From assembly GCF_000720325.1 (NCBI RefSeq), contig NZ_JOJM01000053.1:1-64000 (forward strand): a DNA stretch of 64,000 bases. The letters are read 5' to 3'. Origin of the DNA: Streptomyces sp. NRRL B-1347 (GTDB lineage Bacteria > Actinomycetota > Actinomycetes > Streptomycetales > Streptomycetaceae). This document shows positions 17,997-27,100 of this stretch, in pieces; the first letter of the stretch is position 1, and each line of letters starts with the position of its first letter. Both the position numbers and the translations under genes were made by a program. Below the pieces are notes generated by a model. The model saw only the letters and a program-made list of their open reading frames with translations. It was not told where the DNA came from and ran no database searches.

Positions 17997-18037
17997 GTCA
18001 CCTGTTTGACTGGTGACGGCGCTTGTGCGAGTGTCAC
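17997..18037 (+). promoter_or_regulatory. Operator with three GTCACC half-sites
   Basis: GTCACC (17997-18002), GGTGAC (18012-18017) and GTCACC (18032-18037) alternate in orientation. A -35-like TTGACT (18006-18011) lies inside the first pair. The 21-bp core at 17998-18018 is nearly repeated before the tannase-family gene at 27101-27121, at almost the same distance from the start codon. A separate palindrome ACATCAATGT at 17881-17890 lies nearer the aldehyde dehydrogenase. Confidence 0.65.
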
Positions 18038-18050
18038 CGCGTCGACTGAG

Positions 18051-18082
18051 CACGTATGCACGTATGCACCTATGCACGTATG
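18051..18082 (+). repeat. Four tandem 8-bp repeats in the leader of the secreted hydrolase gene
   Basis: Octamers CACGTATG, CACGTATG, CACCTATG and CACGTATG follow each other without gaps, ending 2 bp before the ribosome site. They would be transcribed as part of the 5' leader. Confidence 0.85.
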
Positions 18083-18096
18083 ACGGAGGGGTTCAG

Positions 18097-19149
18097 ATGA
18101 TCAACAGGCGTACCTTCAGCAAGGCCGTGGGCCTGGGCACCGGTGTCGCGGCCACCGCACTGCCCGGAATGTCGTCCCAGGCGTCCGCCGCACCCGCCTC
18201 GTCCGCCGCACCCGCCCTGCCCGTCGTCGCCCCGGGTACCCACACCGAGTTCGCCCGGCTGAAGCACGTCAAGGCGGGTGCCCTCGAAGTCGGTTACGCC
18301 GAGGCGGGACCGGCCCACGGCCCGGTCGTCGTGTGTCTGCACGGCTGGCCCTACGACATCCACAGCTTCGTCGACGTCGCGCCGCTGCTCGCCGGTCTCG
18401 GCTACCGCGTCGTCGTTCCCTACCTGCGCGGGCACGGCAGCACCCGCTTCCGCTCCGACCGCACGCCCCGCACCGCCGAGCAGTCCGCCGTCGCGCTCGA
18501 CGTCATCGCCCTGATGGACGCGCTCAAGATCCACCGGGCGGTGCTCGCCGGCTTCGACTGGGGCTCGCGCACCGCCGACGTCATCGCCGCCCTGTGGCCC
18601 GAACGCGTCAAAGCCCTGGTCTCCACCAGCGGTTACCTCATCACCGACGTCAAGGCGCAGCGGGAGCCCGCCGCCGCGGCCGTGGAGCACATGTGGTGGT
18701 ACCAGTGGTACTTCGCCACCGAGCGCGGCAAGAAGACCATGGAGAACGCGGAGGACCGCATCGCCCTCTGCCGCTACGTGTGGACCCTCGTCTCGCCCAA
18801 CTGGAACTTCGACGACGCCACGTTCGCGCGCACCGCGCGGGCCTTCCGCAATCCGGACTACGCCGCCATCGTCCTGCACAACTACCGCTGGCGCATCGGC
18901 CTCGTCGAAGGTGACCCCCGCTACGACCGCTACGAGAAGCGGCTCGCCGCCCGGCCCGCCATCCACGTGCCCACCGTCACCCTCGACCCGGCCCTCGACC
19001 CCTTCACCCCGCCCGGTGACGGCTCGGCGTACCGCGATCACTTCACCGGGCCCTACGAGCACCGCACCATCGCGGACGTCGGCCACAACCTGCCGCAGGA
19101 AGCGCCCACCGCCTTCGCCCAGGCGGTCGTTGACGCCGACCGCCTCTGA
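18097..19149 (+). CDS. Twin-arginine exported epoxide-hydrolase-like alpha/beta hydrolase
   Basis: 350 residues. The N-terminus INRRTFSK followed by a hydrophobic core and an SQASAAPA stretch is a twin-arginine signal, so the folded enzyme is exported. The hydrolase domain mirrors the one at 14783-15742: CLHGWPY, nucleophile elbow GFDWGSR with Asp, GHGSTRF, and His in VGHNLPQEA. The ATG at 18097 is chosen for the GGAGGGG about 6 nt upstream; the open frame extends further but without a ribosome site. A TetR-type gene follows on the same strand. Export of an epoxide hydrolase is unusual and suggests a role against an extracellular epoxide or ester. Confidence 0.88.
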   Translation: MINRRTFSKAVGLGTGVAATALPGMSSQASAAPASSAAPALPVVAPGTHTEFARLKHVKAGALEVGYAEAGPAHGPVVVCLHGWPYDIHSFVDVAPLLAGLGYRVVVPYLRGHGSTRFRSDRTPRTAEQSAVALDVIALMDALKIHRAVLAGFDWGSRTADVIAALWPERVKALVSTSGYLITDVKAQREPAAAAVEHMWWYQWYFATERGKKTMENAEDRIALCRYVWTLVSPNWNFDDATFARTARAFRNPDYAAIVLHNYRWRIGLVEGDPRYDRYEKRLAARPAIHVPTVTLDPALDPFTPPGDGSAYRDHFTGPYEHRTIADVGHNLPQEAPTAFAQAVVDADRL

Positions 19150-19265
19150 GCCCGCGTCGGCGTCGGCTCACGCTCCCCGCCGGTGCAGCGGCTCCGCGGT
19201 CAAGGTGCACACCGTTGTGGCGCTAGACGCCCCAGGCTCCCCATTCCACGACTACACTCCCTGGG

Positions 19266-19808
19266 GTGAGAGCCGACGCAGCGCGCAACCTGGAAACCGT
19301 CCTGACCACCGGGGCCCGCGTGCTCGCCACCGACCCGGGCGCCAGCATCGCGCACATCGCCGCCGAGGCGGGTGTGGACCGGCGTACCGTCTACCGGCGC
19401 TTCGCCTCCCGCGAGGACCTCCTGGCCGCCATCTACGACGCCCGCCTCACGGCCGTCGAGCAGGCCATCGAGGACGCCCGGCTGCGCGAGGCGCCCGTCG
19501 CCGTCGCCCTGCACCGCTACGTCGAGAACGTCATCACCGTCAACCGCACCTGGCCCGTCGACCTCGCCCGCATGCTCACCGACGACGCCGTCCGCCGCCG
19601 CAGGGACGCGTCCGTCCAGGAGGTCGACGCCTTCCTGCGGCGGGCCACCGACGACGGCCTGCTGCGCCGCGACAAGCCCGAGGGGTGGGCGAGCGTCCTC
19701 CTGCCCCAGCTCATGCACCTGGTGACACGGCACCTGCCCGAGCTGAGTGCCGGTCAGGCGGCGGACATCGTCGTCGACACCTTGCTGCACGGGCTCGGCA
19801 CGCCCTGA
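19266..19808 (+). CDS. TetR-family regulator, probably leaderless
   Basis: 180 residues. The helix-turn-helix is IAHIAAEAGVDRRTVYRRF region, with a short C-terminal helical domain typical of TetR proteins. The GTG at 19266 lacks a ribosome site, but a TACACT -10 element (19253-19258) ends 7 nt upstream, so transcription may begin at the start codon itself. It follows the Tat-exported hydrolase by 116 nt and is a candidate for binding the GTCACC operator ahead of that gene. Confidence 0.85.
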   Translation: MRADAARNLETVLTTGARVLATDPGASIAHIAAEAGVDRRTVYRRFASREDLLAAIYDARLTAVEQAIEDARLREAPVAVALHRYVENVITVNRTWPVDLARMLTDDAVRRRRDASVQEVDAFLRRATDDGLLRRDKPEGWASVLLPQLMHLVTRHLPELSAGQAADIVVDTLLHGLGTP

Positions 19809-19921
19809 CGCGGCGGACACGCGCGGTTCCGCGGAGTCGCGGAGTCGCGGAGCACTGAACCACGGGCACGGAACCACGGGGCACGGAACCGACGGAACAG
19901 CGGGGAACGGAGTGGGGGACG

Positions 19922-22705
19922 ATGGAGTCGTTCGACGGCACGATGGTCGGCCGCGAGCGCGAGCGTGAGGCGCTGTCCGACTTCGTGACGGCCGCCGGGG
20001 GCCGGGCCCTCGTCCTGCGGGGCGACACCGGCGTGGGCAAGAGCGCCCTGCTCGACCACGTCACCGCGCTCGCCGCGGCCGCGCGCCACCAAGTGGTGCG
20101 GGCGGCCGGTGTCGAGGCGGAGTCGGCGCTGCCGTTCGCCGGTCTGCACCAGCTCCTGTATCCCCTGCTCCCCTTCGCCGATCGGCTCGACGACGGTCAC
20201 CGCGAGGTTTTCGACGTCGTCTTCGGCAGGGGCGGCGGCCCGCCGCCCTCGGTCATGACGCTCGGCATCGCCGTGCTCGACCTGCTCTCCCTCGCGGCGT
20301 CGCGGCAGCCCCTGCTCCTCGCGCTCGACGACGGCCAGTGGTTCGACACCTCCAGCACCGAGGTGTGCGGGTTCGTGGGGCGACGGCTCACCGGCAGCTC
20401 GGTCAAGCTCGTCGTCGGCCTGCGCTCCGACGTGCCCTCCGGCTTCGACACGGCCGCGCTGCCCCAACTGCCCGTGCCCACCTTGTCGGACGAGGCCTCC
20501 GAACACCTCCTCGACCTGCGCAGCCCCGGCCTCGAACCCCGGATCCGCAGGCTGATCCTGGCCGAGGCCCAGGGGAACCCGCTGGCCCTCCTCGAACTGC
20601 CGCCCCACGTCCTGCGCAGCGGCCGGACGATGGGCGACCGGGCGATGGGCGACCGGCAGGAGATACCCGGCTACACCGGCATCCCGCTGCCGCTGCGCCT
20701 CCAGCACGTGTACGGCGCCCGCATCGCGGCACTCGGTGACGCCGTCCGCGCGGAGCTGCTTCGCGGCGCCCTCGACGGCGTCGGATCCGGCGCGGTGACC
20801 GGACCCGGCCGCGGCACCCGCTACCGCATGCTGGACGCCGACGAGGCGGCGGCCTGCGGACTCCTCGACATCGACCCGCTCAGCGGCGACTTCGTCTTCC
20901 GGCACCCCCTGGTGCGGTCGACGGTCGTCCAGACGGCGACCCCCAACCAGCGGCGCGCCGCGCACGCGGCCCTCGCCCACGTGCACCGCGACGACGTGGA
21001 ACGACGCGCCATGCACCTGGCCGCCTCGACGGTCGACCCCGACGAGCGGGTCGCGGCCGTCCTGGAGGCGGCGGCCGACTCCGCCACGCTGCGGGGCGGC
21101 TCGCTGGCCGCCGTGTCCTGGCTGACCCGCGCCGCGGAGCTGAGCGAGCGGCACGAGGAGCGGTCCCGGAGGCTGGCCAGCGCGGCGTTCATCGCGGGGC
21201 AGGCGGGCCTGCTGGACCGCGCCCAGCAACTGGTCGGCTCCGACGCCGCGTCGGGCCCGGGCGCGTCCCCGGCCTCGGTGCTCGCCTCCGCCTACGGCGC
21301 GCTGTACGAGGACGGGGAGGTGCGGATCTCGCAGCGCCAGGTCCTCGCAGCGATCGAGAGCATCCGCGACGGCGGCGCACGGGCCCCGGACGAGGTGCTC
21401 ACCCGCCTGGTCAACCTGCTCCTGGCCATCAGCCAGTACGCGAGCGACAGCGCGTCGTGGGAGCGGGCGCACGCGCTGCTCGCCTCCCTGGGCGACCGGG
21501 TGTCCCCCAACTCCCGCACCTACCACGACGCCTGGAGCGATGTGGTGCGCCGCGGCGCCGGCGTGCACGAGCGGGTGGAGCACGCCCTGGCCGACCCGCG
21601 CGGACTCGAACCGTGGGAAATCACCCGGCTGAGCGTCGCGGCCTACCACGTGGACACCCTCAGCCGGTACCGGCCGCACCTCCAGCGCACCGTCGACCGC
21701 GAGCTGGAGACCGGGGCCATGGGGTCGGCCATGACCATGCTGCACCTGATCATGCTCGACCAGATGGCGGCCGGTGAGTGGGACGAGGCCGAACGGACCG
21801 GCAGGCGCAGCCTGGACCTGACGACGGCGCACCGCAACGCGCTGTTCGCCCACCACACCCGCGCGTACCTCGGACTGCTCGCCGCGCTGCGCGGCCGGAC
21901 CGAACAGGCACGCCGGCTCCAAGCCGCCGTCGACGCCTGGGCCCGCCCCCGCGGCGTCGGCTTCCTCACCCAGATCGCCGACGCCATCGGCACCACCGCC
22001 GCCCTCACCGAAGGCGACTACGAAGCCGCGTATCTGCACGCCATCGGCATCACGCCCCCCGGCACCTTCACGCCCTACGCCCATCAGGCCTCCCGCACGC
22101 TCCTCGACCTCGTCGAGGCGGCCCTGCACACCGGGCGCACCGAGCAGGCGCGCCGCCACGCCCGCGCCGCACAGGACGCCGGTCTCCCCGCCGTCTCGCC
22201 CCGCCTCGCCGTCGTCACCTACGGCGCCCTCGCCATGACGGCCACCGACGCCGCCGAGGCCGACGCCCTGTACCACCGCGCGGAGACGCACCCCGGAGCG
22301 GCCGGCTTCCCCTTCGAAGTCGCCCGCATCCGTCTGGCGCACGGCATCCGGCTGCGGCACACCCACGGACGCCAGGCCGCCCGCGCCACCCTCACGCTCG
22401 CCGCCGAGGCCTTCGAGCGGCTCGACACGCCCCCATGGGCCGAAGGGGCCCGCGCCGAGCTCCGTGCCTCCGGCGCGTCCGCCCCCACGTCCACGGCGCG
22501 GCTCGCGGCCCTCACGTGGCAGGAGCGCCGGATCGCGGACCTCGCCGCTGGCGGCCTCACCAACAAGGAGATCGGCGCGCGCATGCACCTGTCGCCGCGC
22601 ACCGTCAGCTCCCACCTCTACCGCGTCTTCCCGAAGCTCGGCATCACCTCCCGCGCCGCGCTGCGCGACGCCCTGGGCAAGCTGCCCGACGACCGGAACG
22701 GGTGA
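19922..22705 (+). CDS. LAL-type LuxR regulator (large ATP-binding regulator)
   Basis: 927 residues. An N-terminal AAA+/STAND ATPase has Walker A GDTGVGKSA at about 34-42 and Walker B LLLALDD at about 130. A long helical TPR-like middle follows, then a C-terminal LuxR DNA-binding domain (LTWQERRIADLAAGG ... RTVSSHLYRVFPKLGI) from about 860. Such proteins are ATP-dependent activators of antibiotic or sugar metabolism genes. The ATG at 19922 follows GAACGGAGTGGGGG. The 90 bp upstream carry short GCGGAGTC and CACGGAACC repeats. No biosynthetic cluster adjoins it, so its targets are not evident. Confidence 0.93.
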   Translation: MESFDGTMVGREREREALSDFVTAAGGRALVLRGDTGVGKSALLDHVTALAAAARHQVVRAAGVEAESALPFAGLHQLLYPLLPFADRLDDGHREVFDVVFGRGGGPPPSVMTLGIAVLDLLSLAASRQPLLLALDDGQWFDTSSTEVCGFVGRRLTGSSVKLVVGLRSDVPSGFDTAALPQLPVPTLSDEASEHLLDLRSPGLEPRIRRLILAEAQGNPLALLELPPHVLRSGRTMGDRAMGDRQEIPGYTGIPLPLRLQHVYGARIAALGDAVRAELLRGALDGVGSGAVTGPGRGTRYRMLDADEAAACGLLDIDPLSGDFVFRHPLVRSTVVQTATPNQRRAAHAALAHVHRDDVERRAMHLAASTVDPDERVAAVLEAAADSATLRGGSLAAVSWLTRAAELSERHEERSRRLASAAFIAGQAGLLDRAQQLVGSDAASGPGASPASVLASAYGALYEDGEVRISQRQVLAAIESIRDGGARAPDEVLTRLVNLLLAISQYASDSASWERAHALLASLGDRVSPNSRTYHDAWSDVVRRGAGVHERVEHALADPRGLEPWEITRLSVAAYHVDTLSRYRPHLQRTVDRELETGAMGSAMTMLHLIMLDQMAAGEWDEAERTGRRSLDLTTAHRNALFAHHTRAYLGLLAALRGRTEQARRLQAAVDAWARPRGVGFLTQIADAIGTTAALTEGDYEAAYLHAIGITPPGTFTPYAHQASRTLLDLVEAALHTGRTEQARRHARAAQDAGLPAVSPRLAVVTYGALAMTATDAAEADALYHRAETHPGAAGFPFEVARIRLAHGIRLRHTHGRQAARATLTLAAEAFERLDTPPWAEGARAELRASGASAPTSTARLAALTWQERRIADLAAGGLTNKEIGARMHLSPRTVSSHLYRVFPKLGITSRAALRDALGKLPDDRNG

Positions 22706-22708
22706 CAC

Positions 22709-23521
22709 TCAGCCCTCCGGGGGGCGGGCGCGGACACCGCGTTCGGCCAGCCAGCCGAGCACGTGGTCGGCGACGGAGCGCCAGCCGCTGTCGATGACGA
22801 GCGAGTGGGCCCGGTCCGCGAACTGCTTCAGGTCGGTCACCGCCGTGGTGTCGCCGTACTGCTTGTACGCCGCTCGCGTGGCCGCGTCGGGCACGAGTCG
22901 GTCCTCCTGTCCGGAGACCAGGAGGAGCGGGCCGCGGTCCGCGTTGCCGACGTCCGCCACGGCGCGCGGGCTGCGGCGCCCCGCGCCGCAGCCGAGGTCG
23001 GTGAGCAGTCGGAAGGGGGCCGGCACCGCGTAGCGCTCGTAGAGGCGCCGGGACTCATCCGCCGCGACCGTGTTCGCCACCATCCGGCGGAACCGCTCCT
23101 GCGGCAGGGACAGAGACACCGCCGCCCCCGCGGGTCCGCTGCGGGCGCGGGGCAGCAGCCGTGCGTAGGAGGCGGGCAGCGGGATGTCGTTGATCGGGGC
23201 GGGGGCGATGGCCACCGCCGCGCGGCCGACGTCGGCGGCGATGAGGTGCTGGGCGATGAGCCCGCCGACCGAGTGTCCGACGATCACCGGCGCGGTGTCG
23301 AAGGACCGCACGATTCCCGCGTAGTGGTCGGTGAGCGCGTCCAGGCCGATGCGGCCGAGCGCGTCCGGCGCCGCGCGCAGGTCCCGGGCGGCGGCGGGCT
23401 CCCCCGGCCAGCCGGGCGCGGAGGCGAGGAACCCCCGGCTCGCGAAGCGCTCCACCCACGACTCCCAGCACAGCGCGTGCAGCCACAGGCCATGGATGAA
23501 CACGACGGGAGTACGTTTCAC
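22709..23521 (-). CDS. Alpha/beta hydrolase, serine nucleophile
   Basis: 270 residues. Oxyanion motif FIHGLWLH, nucleophile elbow VGHSVGG with Ser, Asp in SGQEDRLVPD and a His in ADRAHSLV complete a plausible triad. The GTG at 23521 is chosen because GGAGG lies 9 nt upstream; an in-frame start at 23590 has none. It converges on the LAL regulator with a 3-nt gap. A general esterase or lipase-like function is likely; the substrate is unknown. Confidence 0.85.
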   Translation of the reverse strand: MKRTPVVFIHGLWLHALCWESWVERFASRGFLASAPGWPGEPAAARDLRAAPDALGRIGLDALTDHYAGIVRSFDTAPVIVGHSVGGLIAQHLIAADVGRAAVAIAPAPINDIPLPASYARLLPRARSGPAGAAVSLSLPQERFRRMVANTVAADESRRLYERYAVPAPFRLLTDLGCGAGRRSPRAVADVGNADRGPLLLVSGQEDRLVPDAATRAAYKQYGDTTAVTDLKQFADRAHSLVIDSGWRSVADHVLGWLAERGVRARPPEG

Positions 23522-23757
23522 GGCGGGGTTCCTCCGAGCATGACGGCCATCCGGCACCGGCGCGGCGGCGGCCGCTCCAGCATCGTTCAAGCGCAGGTCG
23601 GGGACGACAGTCGAATGACTTAATGACGGTCCTCAGTCCGCCGCGCAGCTCCGTCACGGCGGGCGGAACTCGACGGTCAACTTACGTACGCACGGCGCCC
23701 CGCGGGGAACGAGAGTGAATCGGGCCAGCTTCCGCCGCAGGGAAGGATCCACCCGTC

Positions 23758-24228
23758 ATGAGCGGCCACCCCCCAGGTGTCCCGGCCTGCCGAACGGCAC
23801 GGCCCGGGCTTCCGCAGCTCACCCTGGACGTCGAGCGGGTGCTCGGCGTCCGGGACCGCCGACGGGTCAGGGCCGCGTTCGACTTCGCACCGGAGGCCCC
23901 GTTGACCGTGTGCGCGGAGTTCGGCGTCGAGGGCGGCCCGCGTGTGGTGTGGCGCATCGGGCGGGATCTGCTCCGGCAGGGGCTGCGCACCAGGAGCGGG
24001 ACCGGCGACGTGCAGATCTGGCCGTCGCGCGAGGAGAACCGGGCGACCGCGTGGCTCCAGCTGGCCTCCGGTGACATGGCGGCCCTCTTCGAACTTCCGG
24101 CACCGCCCCTCGCGGAGTGGCTGGAGCACACCTACCAGCTCGTACCCGCCGGTCAGGAGCTCTCCGAGGTCGACTGGGCCGCCACCACCGCGGAGCTCCT
24201 GACCGGTCCGCGAGCACCGTCCGACTGA
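23758..24228 (+). CDS. SsgA-like sporulation/cell division protein (SALP)
   Basis: 156 residues matching the SsgA/SsgB fold: an AAFDFAPEAPLTVCAEF strand region, WRIGRDLLRQGL, the typical TGTGDVQIWPS, LQLASGDMAALFE and LAEWLEHTYQLVPAGQE. SALPs occur only in sporulating actinomycetes and help place division septa and remodel the wall. A second SALP gene lies 0.7 kb downstream on the same strand with a cupin gene between them in the opposite direction. A terminator hairpin overlaps the stop codon. Confidence 0.85.
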   Translation: MSGHPPGVPACRTARPGLPQLTLDVERVLGVRDRRRVRAAFDFAPEAPLTVCAEFGVEGGPRVVWRIGRDLLRQGLRTRSGTGDVQIWPSREENRATAWLQLASGDMAALFELPAPPLAEWLEHTYQLVPAGQELSEVDWAATTAELLTGPRAPSD

Positions 24229-24244
24229 CGGCGGACGGTGCTCG
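24211..24244. terminator. Terminator overlapping the SALP stop codon
   Basis: Perfect 13-bp stem (24211-24223 with 24232-24244) and 8-nt loop. The left arm is the end of the SALP coding sequence and the right arm lies 10 bp from the convergent cupin stop, so it can serve both genes. Confidence 0.85.
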
Positions 24245-24254
24245 GGGCCGGGCT

Positions 24255-24719
24255 CTAGTAGGTGGTCACCAGGGGCTTCGTCTCGTCGACGACGTACGTG
24301 GAGAGCATCATCGTCGTCACCTTGCCGACGTTGCGGGCATTGTGGATGGCCCCTTCGGGGATGAAGAAGGGGTCGCCCGTGCGCAGGCGGAGAGGCGGCC
24401 TGTCGTCGAACACCATCAGCACGTCACCCCGGATGATGTAGCCCACCTCGACTCCGGGGTGGCTGTGCCGCCCCGACTCCTTGTGCCGCGGGATCTCCAC
24501 GAGGGTCTGCACGGCCTTCCACCCCTTCGCGGGTGAGGGGTGGTCCTGGAGGAGGGTACGGGTGACCCCTCCGGTCGGGTCGGGGTCCCCGGTGGGACGA
24601 GGGGCGGGGCTTGCGGCGGGCTCCGCGGCCGAGGCCGTGGCCGAAAGGGCGGCCGCGCTCAGCGCACCGGCCGCGGCGGCGCCGCTCGTCCGCAGAAGAA
24701 GGCGTCGGTCGATCGTCAT
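24255..24719 (-). CDS. Exported single-domain cupin
   Basis: 154 residues. An N-terminal DRRLLLRTSG plus hydrophobic alanine-rich segment looks like a twin-arginine signal. The rest is one cupin barrel with the metal motif HSHPGVEVGYIIRG (two His and Glu) and the second motif PEGAIHNARNVG. A metal-dependent enzyme or small-molecule sensor outside the membrane is plausible. The ATG at 24719 follows GGAG by 4 nt; the open frame reaches 24854 through arginine-rich repetitive sequence that I regard as non-coding. Confidence 0.82.
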   Translation of the reverse strand: MTIDRRLLLRTSGAAAAGALSAAALSATASAAEPAASPAPRPTGDPDPTGGVTRTLLQDHPSPAKGWKAVQTLVEIPRHKESGRHSHPGVEVGYIIRGDVLMVFDDRPPLRLRTGDPFFIPEGAIHNARNVGKVTTMMLSTYVVDETKPLVTTY

Positions 24720-24943
24720 GTCTCTCCATTCATGGAAGGGAAGGGTGGTCGAAGCCGCAGGCACGGAGCGGCGACCTCGGTGGCCGCGGTGGCCGCGGCG
24801 ACCTCGGTGGCCGCGCCACATGCGGCGGCATGTCTCCTCGCCCGTACGCCACATGACTGGCCGTCAAGTGACTGATGTGCGGGCTCCGGCCCGTGGCGAA
24901 GAGTGGGAGGCGCAGACTTCGCACCACGAAGGGGAACTCAGTC

Positions 24944-25411
24944 GTGCACCGTGATCAGTCACCTCTGCGGGCGCGTTCGGCGCCCGGGCCCGTGCCGTCG
25001 CTGCTCGTCGACGTCGACCTGATGCTCGACGAGTTCACTCGGCAGCCGATGCGGGCGGCGTTCCGCTTCGACCCGGCCGCGCCCGCGGTGATCGACGCCG
25101 AGTTCCGGGCGGAACGAGGCCCGGTGCGCCAGTGGGGCATCGGCCGGGAGCTCCTGCGCGGCGGTCTGACGTCCATGAGCGGCCACGGCGAGGTGCGCAT
25201 GTGGCCGACGCTGCCGGGGGCACGGCCCGCGTCGTGGCTGCTCCTCGAAACACCGGAGGTGGAGGCCCTGTTCGAGGTGCCCACGGCGCGGCTCGCACGG
25301 TGGCTCGACGCCACCTACCGCGTCGTCCCGGCCGCGGCGGAGCTGGACGGCCTGAACTGGGACGGCTTTCTTCAGGAGCTGCTCGACGGCCCGGGGACGC
25401 CGTCCGCCTGA
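24944..25411 (+). CDS. Second SsgA-like protein (SALP)
   Basis: 155 residues with the same plan as the SALP at 23758-24228: MRAAFRFDPAAPAVIDAEF region, WGIGRELLRGGL, SGHGEVRMWPT, LLLETPEVEALFEVP and LARWLDATYRVVPA. The GTG at 24944 follows AAGGGGA by 8 nt. The coding end overlaps the end of the convergent esterase gene by 40 bp, so antisense interference between the two is possible. Two divergent SALPs so close together look like an old tandem duplication interrupted by the cupin gene. Confidence 0.83.
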   Translation: MHRDQSPLRARSAPGPVPSLLVDVDLMLDEFTRQPMRAAFRFDPAAPAVIDAEFRAERGPVRQWGIGRELLRGGLTSMSGHGEVRMWPTLPGARPASWLLLETPEVEALFEVPTARLARWLDATYRVVPAAAELDGLNWDGFLQELLDGPGTPSA

Positions 25412-27027
25412 CCGGTCCGGGGCGGCTCGCAGCGGAAGCTGGAGGCTTCGTCCGGGTCGCCGTGCCCCCGGTAGCGGGACACCTGCGGGTAGGCGCACAG
25501 GTCGCGGGTGACGCTCCGCCCCTGGGCGTTGACGAGGGTGGCGGGCAGCACATCGGGGGCCTTGCCGCGCTCGACCCAGGTCCGCAGCGCGCCGAGGTCG
25601 TCGGTGGCTCCGTTGCCCTTGTTGAGGCCGCAGTGCGTCGTGCCCGGGGCGAGGAAGAGGCGGTGGAAGTCGTCGACGCGCTCCGCGCCGCCCATCGTCC
25701 GCTCGACCTGCTCGCGATACTCGACCGTGCCTTGGACGGGGATGAACTGATCGGCCTGGCCGTGCCAGCTCAGGAGCTTGCCGCCGGACTTGCGGAAGGC
25801 GGACAGGTCGGGGTCGTCGGTGCCGATGACCTTGTCGTACTCGGCCTGGGACTGCCGGAAGAGCCGGGTGAACCGGTCGTAGGTGATCGTCGCGACGTCG
25901 TACGACGGCTGCTTCTTCACCCAGGTCGCGACCCAGTGCCGGGGCACGGGGAACGGCTCGCCCTTGACGTTGCCGTGCGCGTCGGGCTCGGTGACGGCGG
26001 CCAGGCCCGTCAGGTCGGCGCCGACCGGCACGCCGGGCCACAGCTTCTTGCCCGACGCGGTGCGCGGGCCGTCCCAGATCTTGCGGACCACGGCCGCGTC
26101 GGCCGCCGTCACGGTCAACTCCCTGCCGTCGCACAGCACCTTGGTGCCGATCAGCCGGCGCGGGTCGAAGTCGCACCGGGCCGCGTCGTTCACCAGGCCG
26201 TCCTCGACGCCGTCGCGCGGGTCGCAGGCCTTGACGGCGGCGTCGGTGAAGGCCTTGAACGTGCAGGATGACGGGTAGGTCTTCTCGTTGTTCATGACCA
26301 CCTGCGGCCACAGCGTGGCGACCTCGAACTCGTCCCAGTGGACGGCGGGCGCGTTGGCGAGGATGCCGTCGTAGTCGTCGGGGTGGCGCTGGGCCTCCAT
26401 GTAGCCCTGGCGTCCGCCGGTGGAGCAACCGTTGAAGTAGGAGAAGGCGGCCCGTCTGCCGTAGACCGCGGCGACGGACCGCTTGCCGACGACCGCCGCC
26501 TCGTGCTGGGAGCGCGAGGCGAAGTTCTTCAGGAGCGCGGTGTTGACCCGCCCGTCGGCGCGCAGCCCCCAGCCGACGTCGAGGACGTCGCCGACGCCCG
26601 CGTCGGTGGTGGTCGCCGCGTAGCCGTTCTTGACCGCGGTGGCCAGGCCGACGCCGTTGTCCCCGGCCGCGTAGCCGCTGCCGCCGAACGCCTGGAAGCG
26701 GCCGTTCCAGCCTGCCGCGGGCAGCCACGTCCGGACCTTGGCGTGGTCGTCGGCGCCGGGGTGGGTGAGGGTGACCGTCACCTCGCAGTAGGCGGGGACA
26801 CCGGTGACCGTGCCGCCCAGGACCCCGCTGCCGTGCACGGTGCCGCCCGGCCTGCGGGCCGCCGTCACGGACTCCACCTCGGCACCGGCCGGGGCCTTCA
26901 CGGACGGCGCGACGCAAGCGGCTCTCGGGGCGCCGGAGTTCCCTAAGGGGGCCGCGGCCGCGGACGGCAGGTACACCGAAGCGGCCAGCGGGGCACCGGC
27001 CGCGAGGACCGTCAGAAGTCGTCTCAT
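25372..27027 (-). CDS. Secreted tannase/feruloyl-esterase family hydrolase
   Basis: 551 residues. A signal peptide (about 1-27) leads into a tannase-fold alpha/beta hydrolase with nucleophile Ser in NGCSTGGRQG, Asp/His region SWHGQADQFIP and late His in APGTTHCG. Several Cys (DPRDG region, CSFD-like pairs, THCG, DLCAY) suggest disulfides, as in feruloyl esterases. It should hydrolyse aromatic esters outside the cell. The ATG at 27027 is preferred (GGGA 6 nt upstream); the open frame continues through the tandem repeats upstream but without merit. A 21-bp operator-like sequence lies 74 bp ahead. Confidence 0.88.
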   Translation of the reverse strand: MRRLLTVLAAGAPLAASVYLPSAAAAPLGNSGAPRAACVAPSVKAPAGAEVESVTAARRPGGTVHGSGVLGGTVTGVPAYCEVTVTLTHPGADDHAKVRTWLPAAGWNGRFQAFGGSGYAAGDNGVGLATAVKNGYAATTTDAGVGDVLDVGWGLRADGRVNTALLKNFASRSQHEAAVVGKRSVAAVYGRRAAFSYFNGCSTGGRQGYMEAQRHPDDYDGILANAPAVHWDEFEVATLWPQVVMNNEKTYPSSCTFKAFTDAAVKACDPRDGVEDGLVNDAARCDFDPRRLIGTKVLCDGRELTVTAADAAVVRKIWDGPRTASGKKLWPGVPVGADLTGLAAVTEPDAHGNVKGEPFPVPRHWVATWVKKQPSYDVATITYDRFTRLFRQSQAEYDKVIGTDDPDLSAFRKSGGKLLSWHGQADQFIPVQGTVEYREQVERTMGGAERVDDFHRLFLAPGTTHCGLNKGNGATDDLGALRTWVERGKAPDVLPATLVNAQGRSVTRDLCAYPQVSRYRGHGDPDEASSFRCEPPRTGQADGVPGPSSSS

Positions 27028-27100
27028 GGGTTGTCCCATCCGAGGAAGTAGGTGTGCGCGTGCGGGCGGCGACACATGTGTGCGGGCCTTCTCGAAGGTA

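Noticed and set aside
19754..22708. A 984-codon open frame on the minus strand opposite the LAL regulator
   Set aside because: It mirrors the codon pattern of the regulator in high-GC DNA, is glycine/arginine/valine-rich without domains, and lacks a ribosome site.
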